Assembly (NCBI GenBank): GCA_016218825.1
Contig: JACRCV010000086.1
Span: forward strand, 90,477 to 154,476
DNA length: 64,000 nucleotides
Source of the DNA: Deltaproteobacteria bacterium
GTDB taxonomy: Bacteria; Myxococcota; XYA12-FULL-58-9
Reading direction: 5' to 3'
Each line of letters starts with the position of its first letter. Within the stretch, counting starts at the first letter, position 1. This document shows positions 55,152 through 64,000 of this stretch, in pieces. Made by a program: the position numbers and the translations under genes. The notes under the pieces were generated by a model. The model ran no database searches, was not told the DNA's origin, and was given only the letters and a program-made list of their open reading frames with translations.

Positions 55152-58100
55152 TCAAGTAAGCGGCCACGAAGGCCGGAGTTGGCGTCGCAACACGCGACGC
55201 ACGACGAGGTCGGCGCGGGGGCGACGCATGAGCTCGAGGTCGAGCTGCGAGCGCAGCGGCGGCGCGACATAGGGGAAGTAGCGCTCCACGTCTGCAGCCG
55301 CGTCTTTGCAGGCTATGAAGTCACGGCGCGCGAGCGCCTCTTCATAGCGGATCCGGGCGCAGTTGAGGAACCGCGGCGCGACGTGCTTCCGGACGAGATC
55401 TCCGGGGAACTCGTCGATCAGCTTCTGGGCGTAGATCCTCTCGCTCCTGGTCATCCGCTCCGAGTGCGCCGAGCTGGTCGAGTACACCCGCCAATCGAGC
55501 GAGGGCTCAGGGATGTAGGCCGAGTCGAAGCCACGGACGAAGAGGCGCAGGAAGAGGTCGTCGTCTTCGTAACCGGAGAGGCGCTCGTCGAAACCGCCCA
55601 CCGCAAAGAAGGCCTCGCGCCGAACCAGCGAGGCTGACGGCAGGATGTGCATGTTGCCGGCGAGCATCTTCGTGAGGTCGGTGAGCGGATGCCTGATGAG
55701 CAAGTTGTCGAGCATCCCTGCCTGTACCTTGTGGCCCGCTTCGTTGATCTCGTCGACGTTGCAATAGACCCAGCCCAGGTCGGGCGCCTCGCGAAACCGT
55801 TCGGCCAACTCCTCGAGATGGTTCGGATGCCAACGATCGTCCTGGTCCAGAAAGGCGAGGTATTCGCAGGTGGTCTCTTTGGCGCCCCGGTTTCGCGCTG
55901 CAGATTGCCCGGCGTTGGCTTGCCGCAGCGGCGTCACCGGAAAAGGGGCCTCCCAGCCTGCGAGCACCGACAGCGAGTCATCGGTGGAGCCGTCGTCGAC
56001 GACAATCAACTCTGCGGGCGGCAACGTCTGCGCCCGGACCGAGTCGATGGCCTCGCGCAAGAACCTCTTGCCATTGAACGCCGGCACGATCACCGCGATC
56101 CGCAGGCGCTCGGACAACGAGCGTCGCGGCCGCGACGCCGGGCGGCTCCTCGCAGCAGGCGCTGGCCGCGCTCGCTGCTTCTCCTTGTTCTGGAGCACGG
56201 CGAGCTGATGCGCCAAGGGGAAGTCCGCGTCCTTGCTCTTCCAGTACTCGAGACCGCCGATCATGCGGCCCAGCCAGTTCGGATCCTGACGGATGGTGCT
56301 GGTCTCGAGAGTGCCCGGGATCTCGCGGAACCACTGCCGCGATCCCCGCACGTCGGCGAATCGCCAGAACTGCGACGTCAGACCCGCTTTCGCAAGGCGA
56401 TGCGTGTGCTCCATGTGCTCCCAGGCGTTGTGGAAGCCCTCGTCGAACGTGCCGACCGTGGCGATGGCGTTCTGGGTGTACATGCACCAGGCGCCCACGG
56501 CGTTGGGGTAGTACTCCACCCAGGCATCGACGCCCACCGGGCCCGAAGCGTTGGCCGGCCCGTGGTGCGCGAAGCTCAGGTGCTCGTGGCCGGTGCGGCG
56601 CGCGACGCGGATGTACTCGGTGATCGCCTCGGGTGACAGCGGGACGATGTCGTCTTCGAGGAGGAAGAGGTAGTCGTAGTCCCGCATAGCGCGCAACAGG
56701 GCGTTCTTGCCGTGCGCGACGCCACGGTTCTCCGGCGCATCGAACACCGTTACGCTCGCGGGTAGCCCTGCGAAGATCTGACGATACTCCTCATTTGGCG
56801 ACGAGCCGTCGTTGTAGACGAAGAGATCGGCGATCGGCCCGAACACGCGAACCGCAGCCTCGACGACCTCACGGAAGTACGCCGGGCGATTGTAGGTGAC
56901 GATGCCAACCGCGACGCTGGGGAGCGGCGCCTCCGGCATGGGATCCAACCGTTCGGCGACCTGTTCCATCGCCCGCGCTGCGGCAGCAGTGATTGGCTGG
57001 ATGCGGCGGTCCACCGCGCGGCGGACCTTCTCACCCTTGTCGACCACGCCGCGTGGGAGGGCGGCAGCCACGCCGGTCCGCCCCACGACACGTCGCACCG
57101 TGTTGACCGCGCGTTTCGGGAGGTTGCGCGCGAAGCGGAGCGGCGCGGTCACCCGCCACGCCTTGGACGCCAGGATCGCCTCCTGGGTCCGCGTGACCGC
57201 ACGCAGCTGCTGCGTGGCTCGGCTGAGCTCACCTTCCAGGGCGGCGATCCGCGCCGCACGCTCGGATGCGCAGCGGTCGGCCTCCAAGACCCGGCGCTCT
57301 GCTGCCGCGGCCGTGCGCTCTGCGCTCGCAGTCTTGCGCTCGGCCTCTGCGGCACGTTGCTCTGCACGCGCGATTCTGCCGTCGGCGTCGGCGACTTTGC
57401 GGTCGACCTCGATGACTCGGCGGCTAGCTTCGACCATGGCCGGCGCAGCGCGCCTGTCGGCCTCGGCCGAGAGCTCGGCGACCAGTCGTGCGTTCTCGGT
57501 CCGCACCGCTGCGAACTCCAGCTGAGCGAACATCGCGGCGCCAAGCCGCGCGTAGACGTCGCGGATGCTGGCGGTCAGCGCTTGGTCTTGCGAGGCCTGC
57601 AGGAGCCGGCGCACCGAGTCCGGGAGCGCCGCGCCGACGCCCACGACGCCGAGGCCGTGGCCGTGAAGGAACTCGAAGGCCGGGTAGCGCTCTTTGACGT
57701 CGTCCCAGAAGCGATACACGCCGTAGCCGCGCTCCCGCACGTTGGTGTCGTGCAGGATGACCACGGCGTGATCCGAGAGCTTCGGCAACCAAGTCGCGAA
57801 GTCCTCGCGCACCGCTTCGAAGGTGTGAAGCCCGTCGATGTGGAGCAGGTCGATCGAGCCCGGGAGAAAATGCCGCGAGGCCTCGTTGAACGTGGAGCGG
57901 ACGAGACTCGAGAAGGCGGCGTACCGGGCATCGTGATAGCGCCGCAGCTCGTCGAACACCTCCTCGCCATAGAACCCCGCGTTGTCGTCCCCCTTCCAGG
58001 TGTCGACCGCGAAGCAGGCGGTCTTGCCGCCGGTGCGCAGCACCGCCTGGCAGAACGCGAGATACGAGACGCCCGAGTACGTTCCCAGCTCTACGAAGGT

Positions 58101-58334
58101 CTTTGGCGCCAGCGCCTCGTACAGCCAGAAGGCGAACGGTACGTGCTCGCTCCAGGCGGACAAGACCGAGCGCTCGGGCATCAGAAAGGACGCGGGCGAC
58201 ACGAAAGGTCCGATGGCGCCCGGCCCGCCGACGGCCTCTTCACTCGTCGGGTTGGCCGCTGCAGCGGAGGCTCCAGCCTCCGCGCCGGTCACCCGTCTCC
58301 GTGCTCCCGGCTTGCTGCCCAACGTCTCTCTCAT
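55152..58334 (-). CDS. Multi-domain methyltransferase-coiled coil-GT2-GT2 protein
   Basis: A 1060-residue protein. Residues ~60-240: class I SAM methyltransferase (FVELGTYSGVSYLAF, IDLLHIDGLHTFEAVREDF). Residues ~270-390: long coiled coil rich in Ala, Glu and Arg (RAEQRAAEAERKTASAERTA). Residues ~475-720: GT2 domain (VAVGIVTYNRPAYFREV, LFLLEDDIVP). Residues ~745-1000: second GT2 (IAVIVPAFNGKRFLREA, LAFLDQDDRWHPNHLEEL). Three enzymes joined by a rod suggests an assembly-line or chain-terminating polymerase for the surface glycan, with the coiled coil possibly acting as a spacer or ruler. Confidence 0.87.
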   Translation of the reverse strand: MRETLGSKPGARRRVTGAEAGASAAAANPTSEEAVGGPGAIGPFVSPASFLMPERSVLSAWSEHVPFAFWLYEALAPKTFVELGTYSGVSYLAFCQAVLRTGGKTACFAVDTWKGDDNAGFYGEEVFDELRRYHDARYAAFSSLVRSTFNEASRHFLPGSIDLLHIDGLHTFEAVREDFATWLPKLSDHAVVILHDTNVRERGYGVYRFWDDVKERYPAFEFLHGHGLGVVGVGAALPDSVRRLLQASQDQALTASIRDVYARLGAAMFAQLEFAAVRTENARLVAELSAEADRRAAPAMVEASRRVIEVDRKVADADGRIARAEQRAAEAERKTASAERTAAAAERRVLEADRCASERAARIAALEGELSRATQQLRAVTRTQEAILASKAWRVTAPLRFARNLPKRAVNTVRRVVGRTGVAAALPRGVVDKGEKVRRAVDRRIQPITAAAARAMEQVAERLDPMPEAPLPSVAVGIVTYNRPAYFREVVEAAVRVFGPIADLFVYNDGSSPNEEYRQIFAGLPASVTVFDAPENRGVAHGKNALLRAMRDYDYLFLLEDDIVPLSPEAITEYIRVARRTGHEHLSFAHHGPANASGPVGVDAWVEYYPNAVGAWCMYTQNAIATVGTFDEGFHNAWEHMEHTHRLAKAGLTSQFWRFADVRGSRQWFREIPGTLETSTIRQDPNWLGRMIGGLEYWKSKDADFPLAHQLAVLQNKEKQRARPAPAARSRPASRPRRSLSERLRIAVIVPAFNGKRFLREAIDSVRAQTLPPAELIVVDDGSTDDSLSVLAGWEAPFPVTPLRQANAGQSAARNRGAKETTCEYLAFLDQDDRWHPNHLEELAERFREAPDLGWVYCNVDEINEAGHKVQAGMLDNLLIRHPLTDLTKMLAGNMHILPSASLVRREAFFAVGGFDERLSGYEDDDLFLRLFVRGFDSAYIPEPSLDWRVYSTSSAHSERMTRSERIYAQKLIDEFPGDLVRKHVAPRFLNCARIRYEEALARRDFIACKDAAADVERYFPYVAPPLRSQLDLELMRRPRADLVVRRVLRRQLRPSWPLT

Positions 58335-58490
58335 GGCCGCCTTGACCTCCAGGGATCGCTCTTTGACCAGGCGAGCGGCGCCAGCCTATAGCACGAGCAT
58401 TGGTCGATAGTCGAGGATCCCCGGCGCAGACCGTGCACGCCGCGGTCGGGCCCTGTTCTTCACCACCAGCGTTCGATATGGTGCTACGTC

Positions 58491-59228
58491 GTGTTGGCAC
58501 GCCTGAAGACGCTCGGCCTCGACCTTCTCTTCAACCAGCGGTTGCTGTACGCGCACGCGCTGCCGTTTCTGAACCGCCACGTCCTGTGGCCGATCGTGAC
58601 CGGTGGCGGTCGCGCCGTCGGCTTTCGGGAGAGCATGCTCGCGCACAGGTGGCTCGACGGCCTCCACGGTCTCGAGGTCGGGCCCTCGGTCTCGAACGGC
58701 TTCGGCCTGCCAACCCGAAACGTCGGGCGTCGGGACAAGATCTACGAGCGCGAGCAGCTCCAGGCCGTCGGCTGCTTCGCACCCCTGCACATCGAGGCCA
58801 ACGCCGATGCCCTTCCGGTGCCCGATGGCTCCCAGGACTTCGTGTTGTCGTCACACGTGGTCGAGCACTGCCCCGATTTGATCGGCACCCTGCGCGAGTG
58901 GTTTCGCGTCATCCGTGTCAACGGCATCCTCTTCATCATCGCGCCGCATCGCGACGCCGCCCCGTCGGACGTCGGGCGTCCGCTGACCACGTGGGAGACC
59001 CTCGTCGACCTCCACCACCGGCGGGTGACGGACGCAGACTTGGCCGATCAAGGGGTCGCCGGGCACTGCCACTACCACGTGTTCTCTCCCACGACTCTGA
59101 AGTCGTTCATCGAGCAGATCTTCGGCGCTGCGCTGGTGCTGGTGGAGGAGCAGGAACGTGACGACAAAGTGGGCAACGGGTTCACCCTCGTTTATCGCAA
59201 GACCGCGGCGGAGCCGGCGTCGACATGA
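58491..59228 (+). CDS. Class I SAM-dependent methyltransferase
   Basis: A 245-residue protein from a GTG start at 58491. LHGLEVGPSVSNGFG is the SAM motif I region, ALPVPDGSQDFVLSSHVVEH is motif post I/II, and GTLREWFRVIRVNGILFIIAPH follows. This is the Methyltransf_11 type common in O-antigen loci. Its stop overlaps the start of the GT2 gene (ATGA). Confidence 0.82.
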   Translation: MLARLKTLGLDLLFNQRLLYAHALPFLNRHVLWPIVTGGGRAVGFRESMLAHRWLDGLHGLEVGPSVSNGFGLPTRNVGRRDKIYEREQLQAVGCFAPLHIEANADALPVPDGSQDFVLSSHVVEHCPDLIGTLREWFRVIRVNGILFIIAPHRDAAPSDVGRPLTTWETLVDLHHRRVTDADLADQGVAGHCHYHVFSPTTLKSFIEQIFGAALVLVEEQERDDKVGNGFTLVYRKTAAEPAST

Positions 59229-60253
59229 GCAAGGGTAAGCCCCCAGTATCGATCGTCGTCAGGACCAAAGACCGGCCCAAGCTCTTGGCTCGGGCATTGC
59301 GGAGCATCGCCGCTCAGGCCCACAGGCCCATCGAGACCGTGCTGGTGAACGACGGTGGCTGCGACCTCAACATCGGAGAGCTCGAAGGCATCCTCGGCGA
59401 CGTTTCCTTGCGCTACGTCGGGCTCGAGAAGAGCTCCGGACGGGCGCATGCAGCAAACGTCGGGATTGACCACGCGAAGGGCAAGTACATCGGGTTCCTC
59501 GACGATGATGACGAGCTCTTTCCAGCGCACGTTCAAACCATTGTGGCCGTCCTCGAGCGGGGCGGCAACAAGGTCGTCTACACCGACACGGAGATGGTGT
59601 TTCAGGAGCTGAAGCCCGAGACCGGGGAGACGGTGGACATCAGCAAGACGGTGTTCTCGAAGGACTTCTCCTACGACGATCTCCTCATCGCCAACTACAT
59701 TCCCTTCAACTCCCTCTTGTTCGACAGCGCGGTCCTGAAAGCCGCCGGCGGCATCGACGAGGGCTTCGAGCTCTACGAAGACTGGGACCTGCTGATTCGG
59801 ATCGCCAAGCAGCACCCGTTTCGCCACGTCGCGACAATCACGACGCGGTATTACCAGTGGGACCGGGCACAGCAGCTCAATCAGCGCGACGCGGCCCATA
59901 TGCGTGCCGTGCACGTCGCGGTCATCAACAAGCACCTGGCGGAGATCTCGGCAGCGACCGTCTTCTCATTGTGGCGCAGCTCCCATGACCGGGACGTTCT
60001 GTTGGCGGAGAAGAACCGCGTGATCTCCCGCCTCGAGGACGCGCTGCGGTCGAAGGAGGAGGAGCTCCGCTCGAAGGTCGCCGCGATCTCCAGTCTGCAG
60101 GACACTCTCCGGTCGATGGAGGCCACGCTGGGGTGGCAGGCGCTCGAGCGCTTCAGGCGGTCGAGGGAGGCTCTTCTCCCGGAGGGAAGCACTCGAAGGC
60201 GGCTGTACGATTCGGGGGTCCGCTCCATCAAAGGGATCTTCAAGAAGGTTTGA
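59225..60253 (+). CDS. GT2 glycosyltransferase with C-terminal coiled coil
   Basis: A 342-residue protein. Residues ~5-230 form a GT-A fold (VSIVVRTKDRPKLLARAL, IGFLDDDDELFPAHV, FELYEDWDLLIRIA). Residues ~265-310 are heptad-like (RVISRLEDALRSKEEELRSK), then WQALERFRRSREALLP. That tail is like those seen on glycosyltransferases of O-antigen termination systems. It is translationally coupled to the methyltransferase upstream. Confidence 0.87.
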   Translation: MSKGKPPVSIVVRTKDRPKLLARALRSIAAQAHRPIETVLVNDGGCDLNIGELEGILGDVSLRYVGLEKSSGRAHAANVGIDHAKGKYIGFLDDDDELFPAHVQTIVAVLERGGNKVVYTDTEMVFQELKPETGETVDISKTVFSKDFSYDDLLIANYIPFNSLLFDSAVLKAAGGIDEGFELYEDWDLLIRIAKQHPFRHVATITTRYYQWDRAQQLNQRDAAHMRAVHVAVINKHLAEISAATVFSLWRSSHDRDVLLAEKNRVISRLEDALRSKEEELRSKVAAISSLQDTLRSMEATLGWQALERFRRSREALLPEGSTRRRLYDSGVRSIKGIFKKV

Positions 60254-60271
60254 GCGACTGACGCGCCCGAC

Positions 60272-61201
60272 TCAGCCGGACCGCTCTACGTACCAGCGAT
60301 AGGTGCGCTCGATGCCCTCGCGCAGCGCGGTCTTCGGGGTGAAGCCGAGCGCCGAGATCCGCGTCAGGTCGAGGAGCTTCTGCGGCGTGCCGTCGGGCTT
60401 CGAGGGGTCGAGCTGGATGGCGCCGTCAAAGCCGACGACCTCGCGCACCAGCTCGGCGAGCTCCGCGATGGTCAGGTCGCGGCCGACACCGACGTTCACG
60501 AACTGCTCGTCGTCGTAACGCTCCATCAAGAACAGCGCCGCGTCCGCCAGGTCGTCGACGTACATGAATTCGCGGCGCGGCTTGCCGGTGCCCCACACCA
60601 CCACTTCGCGGCTCTTGTCCCTCTTCGCCTCGTGGAACTTGCGGATCAGGGCCGGCAAGACGTGCGCGGTCTTCAGATCGAAGTTGTCACCCGGGCCGAA
60701 CAAGTTGGTCGGCATCAACGAGATGCCCTTGAACCCGTACTGGCGGCGATAGGCCTGCACCATCTTGATGCCGGCGATCTTGGCGATCGCATACCACTCG
60801 TTGGTCTCTTCGAGGGCCCCGGTGAGCAGCGACTCTTCCTTCAGGGGCTGCGGCGCGAGCTTCGGGTAGATGCACGACGATCCCAAGAACAAGAGCTTCG
60901 TCACCCCGGTCTTGTGTGCTGCGTCGATGACGTTCGTCTGGATGAGGAGGTTGTCGCGGATGAAGTCGGCCGGGTAGGTGCTGTTCGCCAGGATCCCGCC
61001 GACCCGCGCCGCCGCCAGGAACACGTAGGCCGGCTTCTCGTGCTCGAAGTAACGCCGGGTCGCCGCCTGGTCGGTCAGGTCGACCTCGCCGCGGTCTGCT
61101 TTCACGATGTCGGTGAAGCCCGCGCTCGTGAGCCGGCGGAGAATCGCCGCGCCGACGAGGCCCTTGTAGCCGGCGACGCAAACTCTGGCTTGCCTATCCA
61201 T
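60272..61201 (-). CDS. fcl: GDP-L-fucose synthase
   Basis: A 309-residue SDR epimerase/reductase making GDP-L-fucose. Motifs: [36 protein letters not shown], and WYAIAKIAG (YxxxK). The ATG at 61201 overlaps the end of gmd by 8 bases; a GTG at 61213 is also in frame. It works on the Gmd product. Confidence 0.95.
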   Translation of the reverse strand: MDRQARVCVAGYKGLVGAAILRRLTSAGFTDIVKADRGEVDLTDQAATRRYFEHEKPAYVFLAAARVGGILANSTYPADFIRDNLLIQTNVIDAAHKTGVTKLLFLGSSCIYPKLAPQPLKEESLLTGALEETNEWYAIAKIAGIKMVQAYRRQYGFKGISLMPTNLFGPGDNFDLKTAHVLPALIRKFHEAKRDKSREVVVWGTGKPRREFMYVDDLADAALFLMERYDDEQFVNVGVGRDLTIAELAELVREVVGFDGAIQLDPSKPDGTPQKLLDLTRISALGFTPKTALREGIERTYRWYVERSG

Positions 61202-62240
61202 GGGTTGACCCACGCGTTGTCGGCTCGTGACCGGCGGCTCTCAGGGTCTTCTCCTGGCGCGCGAGCTCCCGATCGTGGTCGACCATCATCGTCACCAGCG
61301 CGTCAAAGCCGACCTGGGGCTTCCAGCCGAGGACCTTGCGGGCCTTGGTCGCGTCACCGCAGAGGCTGTCGACCTCGGTAGGCCGGAAGTAGCGCTTGTC
61401 CACCGCGACTGACTTCTTCCAGTCGAGCCCGAGCTTCTCGAACACCGCCTCGACGAACTCGCGCACGGTGTGTGCTTCACCGGTGGCGACGACGAACGTG
61501 TCGGGGGTGTCATGCTGCAGCAAGCGCCACATGGCCTCGACGTAATCGCCGGCGAAGCCCCAGTCGCGCTTGGCGTCGAGGTTGCCGAGGAAGAGCTGGT
61601 CTTGCAGGCCTTCTTTGATGCGGCACGCGGCTCGAGTGATCTTGCGGGTGACGAAGGTCTCGCCGCGGCGCGGCGACTCGTGGTTGAAGAGGATGCCGTT
61701 GGCGACGAACATCCCATAGGCTTCGCGATAGTTGACGCCGAACCAGTGCGCCGCGACCTTGCTGACTGCGTACGGGCTGCGCGGATAGAACGGGGTGTTC
61801 TCGGTTTGCGGTGGCGGCGAGGCACCGAACATCTCGGAGGAGCCGGCCTGGTAGAAGCGTACCGGCTTGCCGGTCGCGGACAGGTGGTCGTGGACGGCCT
61901 CCAACAGCCGGAGGGTGCCGAGGGCGTCGACGTCAGCGGTGTAGCCCGGTTGCTCGAACGAGATCTTGACGTGGGATTGGGCCCCGAGGTTGTAGACCTC
62001 GTCCGGCTGGACGCGGTGCAGCAGGCGCCGCAGGCAGGTGCCGTCGGTCAGGTCGCCGTAGTGGAGGAAGAGCCGGGCTTCGGGGTCGTGGGGGTCGCGG
62101 TACAGGTGCTCGATGCGGTCGGTGTTGAAGCTCGCGGAGCGGCGGATGATGCCGTGGACTTGGTAGTCCTTGGAGAGCAAGAGCTCAGCGAGGTACGAGC
62201 CGTCCTGGCCGGTGATGCCGGTGACCAGCGCCTTCTTCAT
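61194..62240 (-). CDS. gmd: GDP-mannose 4,6-dehydratase
   Basis: A 348-residue SDR converting GDP-mannose to GDP-4-keto-6-deoxymannose. Motifs: [59 protein letters not shown] and [16 protein letters not shown] are diagnostic. It is upstream of and overlaps fcl; the pair gives GDP-fucose for the glycan. Confidence 0.97.
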   Translation of the reverse strand: MKKALVTGITGQDGSYLAELLLSKDYQVHGIIRRSASFNTDRIEHLYRDPHDPEARLFLHYGDLTDGTCLRRLLHRVQPDEVYNLGAQSHVKISFEQPGYTADVDALGTLRLLEAVHDHLSATGKPVRFYQAGSSEMFGASPPPQTENTPFYPRSPYAVSKVAAHWFGVNYREAYGMFVANGILFNHESPRRGETFVTRKITRAACRIKEGLQDQLFLGNLDAKRDWGFAGDYVEAMWRLLQHDTPDTFVVATGEAHTVREFVEAVFEKLGLDWKKSVAVDKRYFRPTEVDSLCGDATKARKVLGWKPQVGFDALVTMMVDHDRELARQEKTLRAAGHEPTTRGSTHG

Positions 62241-62258
62241 GGGGCGACCATACCTGAG

Positions 62259-62987
62259 CTAGCGTCTTTGATGCCAGGGCTCGACGATCGGGCGGCGCTC
62301 GAAGACCACGACGCTGTCGAAGAAGGTGAGCGCGAACGTCGACCGGGTGAGCTCCGGCACGTCCACCTGGCCGGCGCGCTCGGGCGGCGGGACGCCGTAG
62401 CGCTCGATGCTGCTGCGGTCGAAGTGCCAGGCGTGGAGGGTGTCGGCCTGGCGTTTGGCGAACTCGACGAAGGTCGCGCGGTCGGGCGTGTCGATGTAGT
62501 CCTGCCAGTAGTTGGTGTGGGTGTCTTCGACCAGGTAGATGGCTCGGTCCTTCATGCGTGGATAGATGTGCTCGAACGAGGTGAGCTGCTGCCGCGAGGT
62601 GTGCCCGCCGTCGTCGATGACGATGTCGAGGGGCGGGATGGCGGCGAGCATTGATTGGAGGAAGGTGGGATCTGCCTGGTCGCCGATGAAGACTGGGAAG
62701 CCCTCGGCTTCGAGGCGCTTGCAGGCGGGGTCGACGTCACAGCCGAAGACCTGCGCTTGTTTGCCCAGGTAGCGCCGCCACAGGCGCAGCGAGCCGCCGG
62801 CTTGCACCCCGATCTCGAGGAGGGTGACGGGGCGGCCGACGTACGGGGAGAAGTAGCGCTCGTAGATCTCGAAGTAGTGATGCCACTTGTGAATCGAGCC
62901 GTCGGTGTTCTGGGTGAACAGGTCGTAGATCGAGGGGGGGCGCGGGCGGCCGAACAGAGCTTGGATGGTTTTCTGGCCTGGGAGCAT
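62259..62987 (-). CDS. Macrocin-O-methyltransferase-like class I SAM methyltransferase
   Basis: A 242-residue protein starting at MLPGQKTIQALFG (62987). SIYDLFTQNTDGSIHKWHHY then VTLLEIGVQAGGSLRLWRRY is the typical opening of demethylmacrocin-type sugar O-methyltransferases. LDIVIDDGGHTSRQQLTSFE carries metal-binding Asp residues. It probably methylates a deoxysugar of the surface glycan or a secondary metabolite. The frame is open upstream but only the shadow of the divergent gene lies there. Confidence 0.82.
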   Translation of the reverse strand: MLPGQKTIQALFGRPRPPSIYDLFTQNTDGSIHKWHHYFEIYERYFSPYVGRPVTLLEIGVQAGGSLRLWRRYLGKQAQVFGCDVDPACKRLEAEGFPVFIGDQADPTFLQSMLAAIPPLDIVIDDGGHTSRQQLTSFEHIYPRMKDRAIYLVEDTHTNYWQDYIDTPDRATFVEFAKRQADTLHAWHFDRSSIERYGVPPPERAGQVDVPELTRSTFALTFFDSVVVFERRPIVEPWHQRR

Positions 62988-63105
62988 CGGAGCTTCATAG
63001 CAGAGGAGGTGGTGGGATGCACAGCGCGGGTCGTGATCCCTGATGCAACAGCCGCGACGCCAGCCATCGGTTGACAGTAGCCGACTGTGGGACGAAGGTA
63101 GCGCG

Positions 63106-63864
63106 ATGGGGTCACTCACCGAGTGGATTGGGCGAACCGGTTGCTTTCGGCCGTGTCTTGGCTTGGTTGTGGCCATCGGCAGCTGCAGCCAGAAACCGAC
63201 GGCAGAATCGACCCCGGCGGTGTTCGTCAACCCTACCGTGCTCGAGGTCTTGGCTGGAGCGCCTGGAGGTCCCGGCAATATCGATGGCGTCGGCGCGGGG
63301 GCGCGGTTCTTGGGGCCGGCGGGGCTGAGCGTTGACAACGCGGGGCACCTCTTCATCGCTGACAGCGGAGGCGGACTGCTGAGGAGAGCTGTGCCGGCAA
63401 CCGGCGAGGTTACGACGGTTGCCGATCTCATGGATCCATTCGTCTTTCTCGCGGGTGCCATCCTGGCGACCGACGGCCAGCTGTACTTCGCCTCATCCAA
63501 CACAATCCGCAGGTTCGACCTCGCCTCAAGAGCGATCACCACGGTGGCAGGCGTCGATGGCGTCTATGGCTGGGCGGACGGCGTCGGCGCAGCCGCGACT
63601 CTCTCCTCCGTGTGGTCGTTGGCCACGGATGGGTTGGGGGTGATCTATTTCGGCGACGGTAACACCGTTCGGAGGTACGAAGTGGCGAGTGGCCAGGTTA
63701 CCACCATCGCCGGAGACTGGAGAGAGATTGGGAGTGAGGACGGCGTCGGCGCCAACGCGCGATTCGCGTCGCTCCACGGCATCGCCTACGACGGCAGCGG
63801 GAATCTGTACGTGGCTGACGGTTTCAATGCGACCATCCGCCGTGTCGAGCTGTCGACCGGGTAA
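63106..63864 (+). CDS. NHL-repeat lipoprotein, truncated by an insertion sequence
   Basis: 252 residues remain. The start at 63106 gives a signal peptide with lipobox AIGSC. NHL beta-propeller blades follow (GPAGLSVDNAGHLFIAD, GLGVIYFGDGNTVRRYE, SLHGIAYDGSGNLYVADGFNATIRRVELSTG). NHL propellers normally have five or six blades and continue after TG with a V-TT-AG strand; here the frame ends immediately after TG because the last G plus TAA are the first bases of an IS66-like end (GTAAGCG at 63861). The rest of the gene should lie beyond the element, outside the window. Confidence 0.75.
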   Translation: MGSLTEWIGRTGCFRPCLGLVVAIGSCSQKPTAESTPAVFVNPTVLEVLAGAPGGPGNIDGVGAGARFLGPAGLSVDNAGHLFIADSGGGLLRRAVPATGEVTTVADLMDPFVFLAGAILATDGQLYFASSNTIRRFDLASRAITTVAGVDGVYGWADGVGAAATLSSVWSLATDGLGVIYFGDGNTVRRYEVASGQVTTIAGDWREIGSEDGVGANARFASLHGIAYDGSGNLYVADGFNATIRRVELSTG

Positions 63865-64000
63865 GCGTTCACGGCCAATCTGCTCCTGAGAGCGCAAAGA
63901 GTTGTTGACCACCGATCCCGGACATGATCCAAGCTGTGTGTGCAGTCCGGGGACCCACGCGATCTTCGTATCGCCCAGCTTGAAGCGGCGCTCGCCGAGC
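63861..64000 (+). mobile_element. Left end of an IS66-family-like insertion sequence (continues past the window)
   Basis: GTAAGCGTTCACGG at 63861 matches the GTAA-type terminal inverted repeat known for IS66 family elements. It follows directly on an interrupted NHL-repeat gene. A tnpC-like reading frame begins 80 bases inside. The short distance would suit members that carry only tnpC. The right end and target duplication are outside the window. Confidence 0.65.
63940..64000 (+). CDS. tnpC: IS66-type TnpC transposase N-terminus (3' partial)
   Basis: From GTG 63940 the frame reads VQSGDPRDLRIAQLEAALAE to the window edge. A short acidic coiled-coil start of this type (DLRIAQLEAALAE) is typical of TnpC N-termini. 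Only 20 codons are visible, so the call rests on this and on the adjacent IS66-like end. Confidence 0.5.
   Translation, partial: MQSGDPRDLRIAQLEAALAE

Noticed and set aside
62988..63542. N-terminal extension of the macrocin-type methyltransferase
   Set aside because: The extension is antisense to the NHL gene and its signal peptide, and the family start matches 62987.

Overview
The window is very GC-rich and looks like a chromosome segment from a Myxococcota (former Deltaproteobacteria) organism. Pointers are a C-terminal GC...TM...poly-Arg sorting tail of the MYXO-CTERM kind, many lipoproteins with short Cys-rich modules, large FG-GAP and thrombospondin-3/OmpA surface proteins, and a PUFA-synthase-like megasynthase. 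No rRNA, tRNA or CRISPR array was recognised.

Layout. 1-11.5 kb: envelope and secreted proteins (a glycoside-hydrolase-like protein cut by the window edge, a giant FG-GAP lipoprotein, a hybrid histidine kinase whose receiver domain is frameshifted, topoisomerase IB with a tiny coupled ORF, a TIM-barrel-like lipoprotein). 11.5-17.7 kb: small accessory genes (Cdd1-like HhH protein, a Phd/VapC toxin-antitoxin pair with a palindromic operator, a DUF1428 protein, lipoproteins including one with a collagen-like stretch) and three copies of a GGCACCTTTT-rich repeat. Two of the copies bracket an AT-richer, foreign-looking DoxX-like gene.

17.8-31.1 kb is the most interesting block. One apparent operon encodes an acyl-CoA dehydrogenase, a 2796-residue synthase (KS-AT-KS-ACP-ACP-ACP-KR-DH), an Sfp-type phosphopantetheinyl transferase, a TetR regulator and an acyl-CoA carboxylase beta subunit. 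It is preceded by a promoter carrying two TetR-type operators three helical turns apart. The genes supply extender units, carrier activation, chain building and probably a redox step for an unknown secondary lipid or polyketide. All three ACPs carry Thr where the phosphopantetheine-bearing Ser normally sits.

31.2-40.4 kb: more envelope genes (LPP20-like and Cys-rich repeat lipoproteins, a putative zinc metallopeptidase operon, an OmpA/TSP3 protein). 40.5-63.0 kb: a large surface-polysaccharide locus: dTDP-rhamnose genes (rmlA, rmlB, rmlC, rmlD), a WbpD/WbpE-like acetyltransferase and aminotransferase (the latter with a histone-H1-like basic tail), GDP-fucose genes (gmd, fcl), UGM-like and GalE-like enzymes, a GmhA-like isomerase, several glycosyltransferases including multi-domain fusions, and O-methyltransferases. 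Many of these genes overlap by ATGA or GTGA. At the right edge an NHL-repeat lipoprotein gene ends exactly where GTAAGCG, an IS66-type terminus, begins, with a tnpC-like start 80 bp inside.
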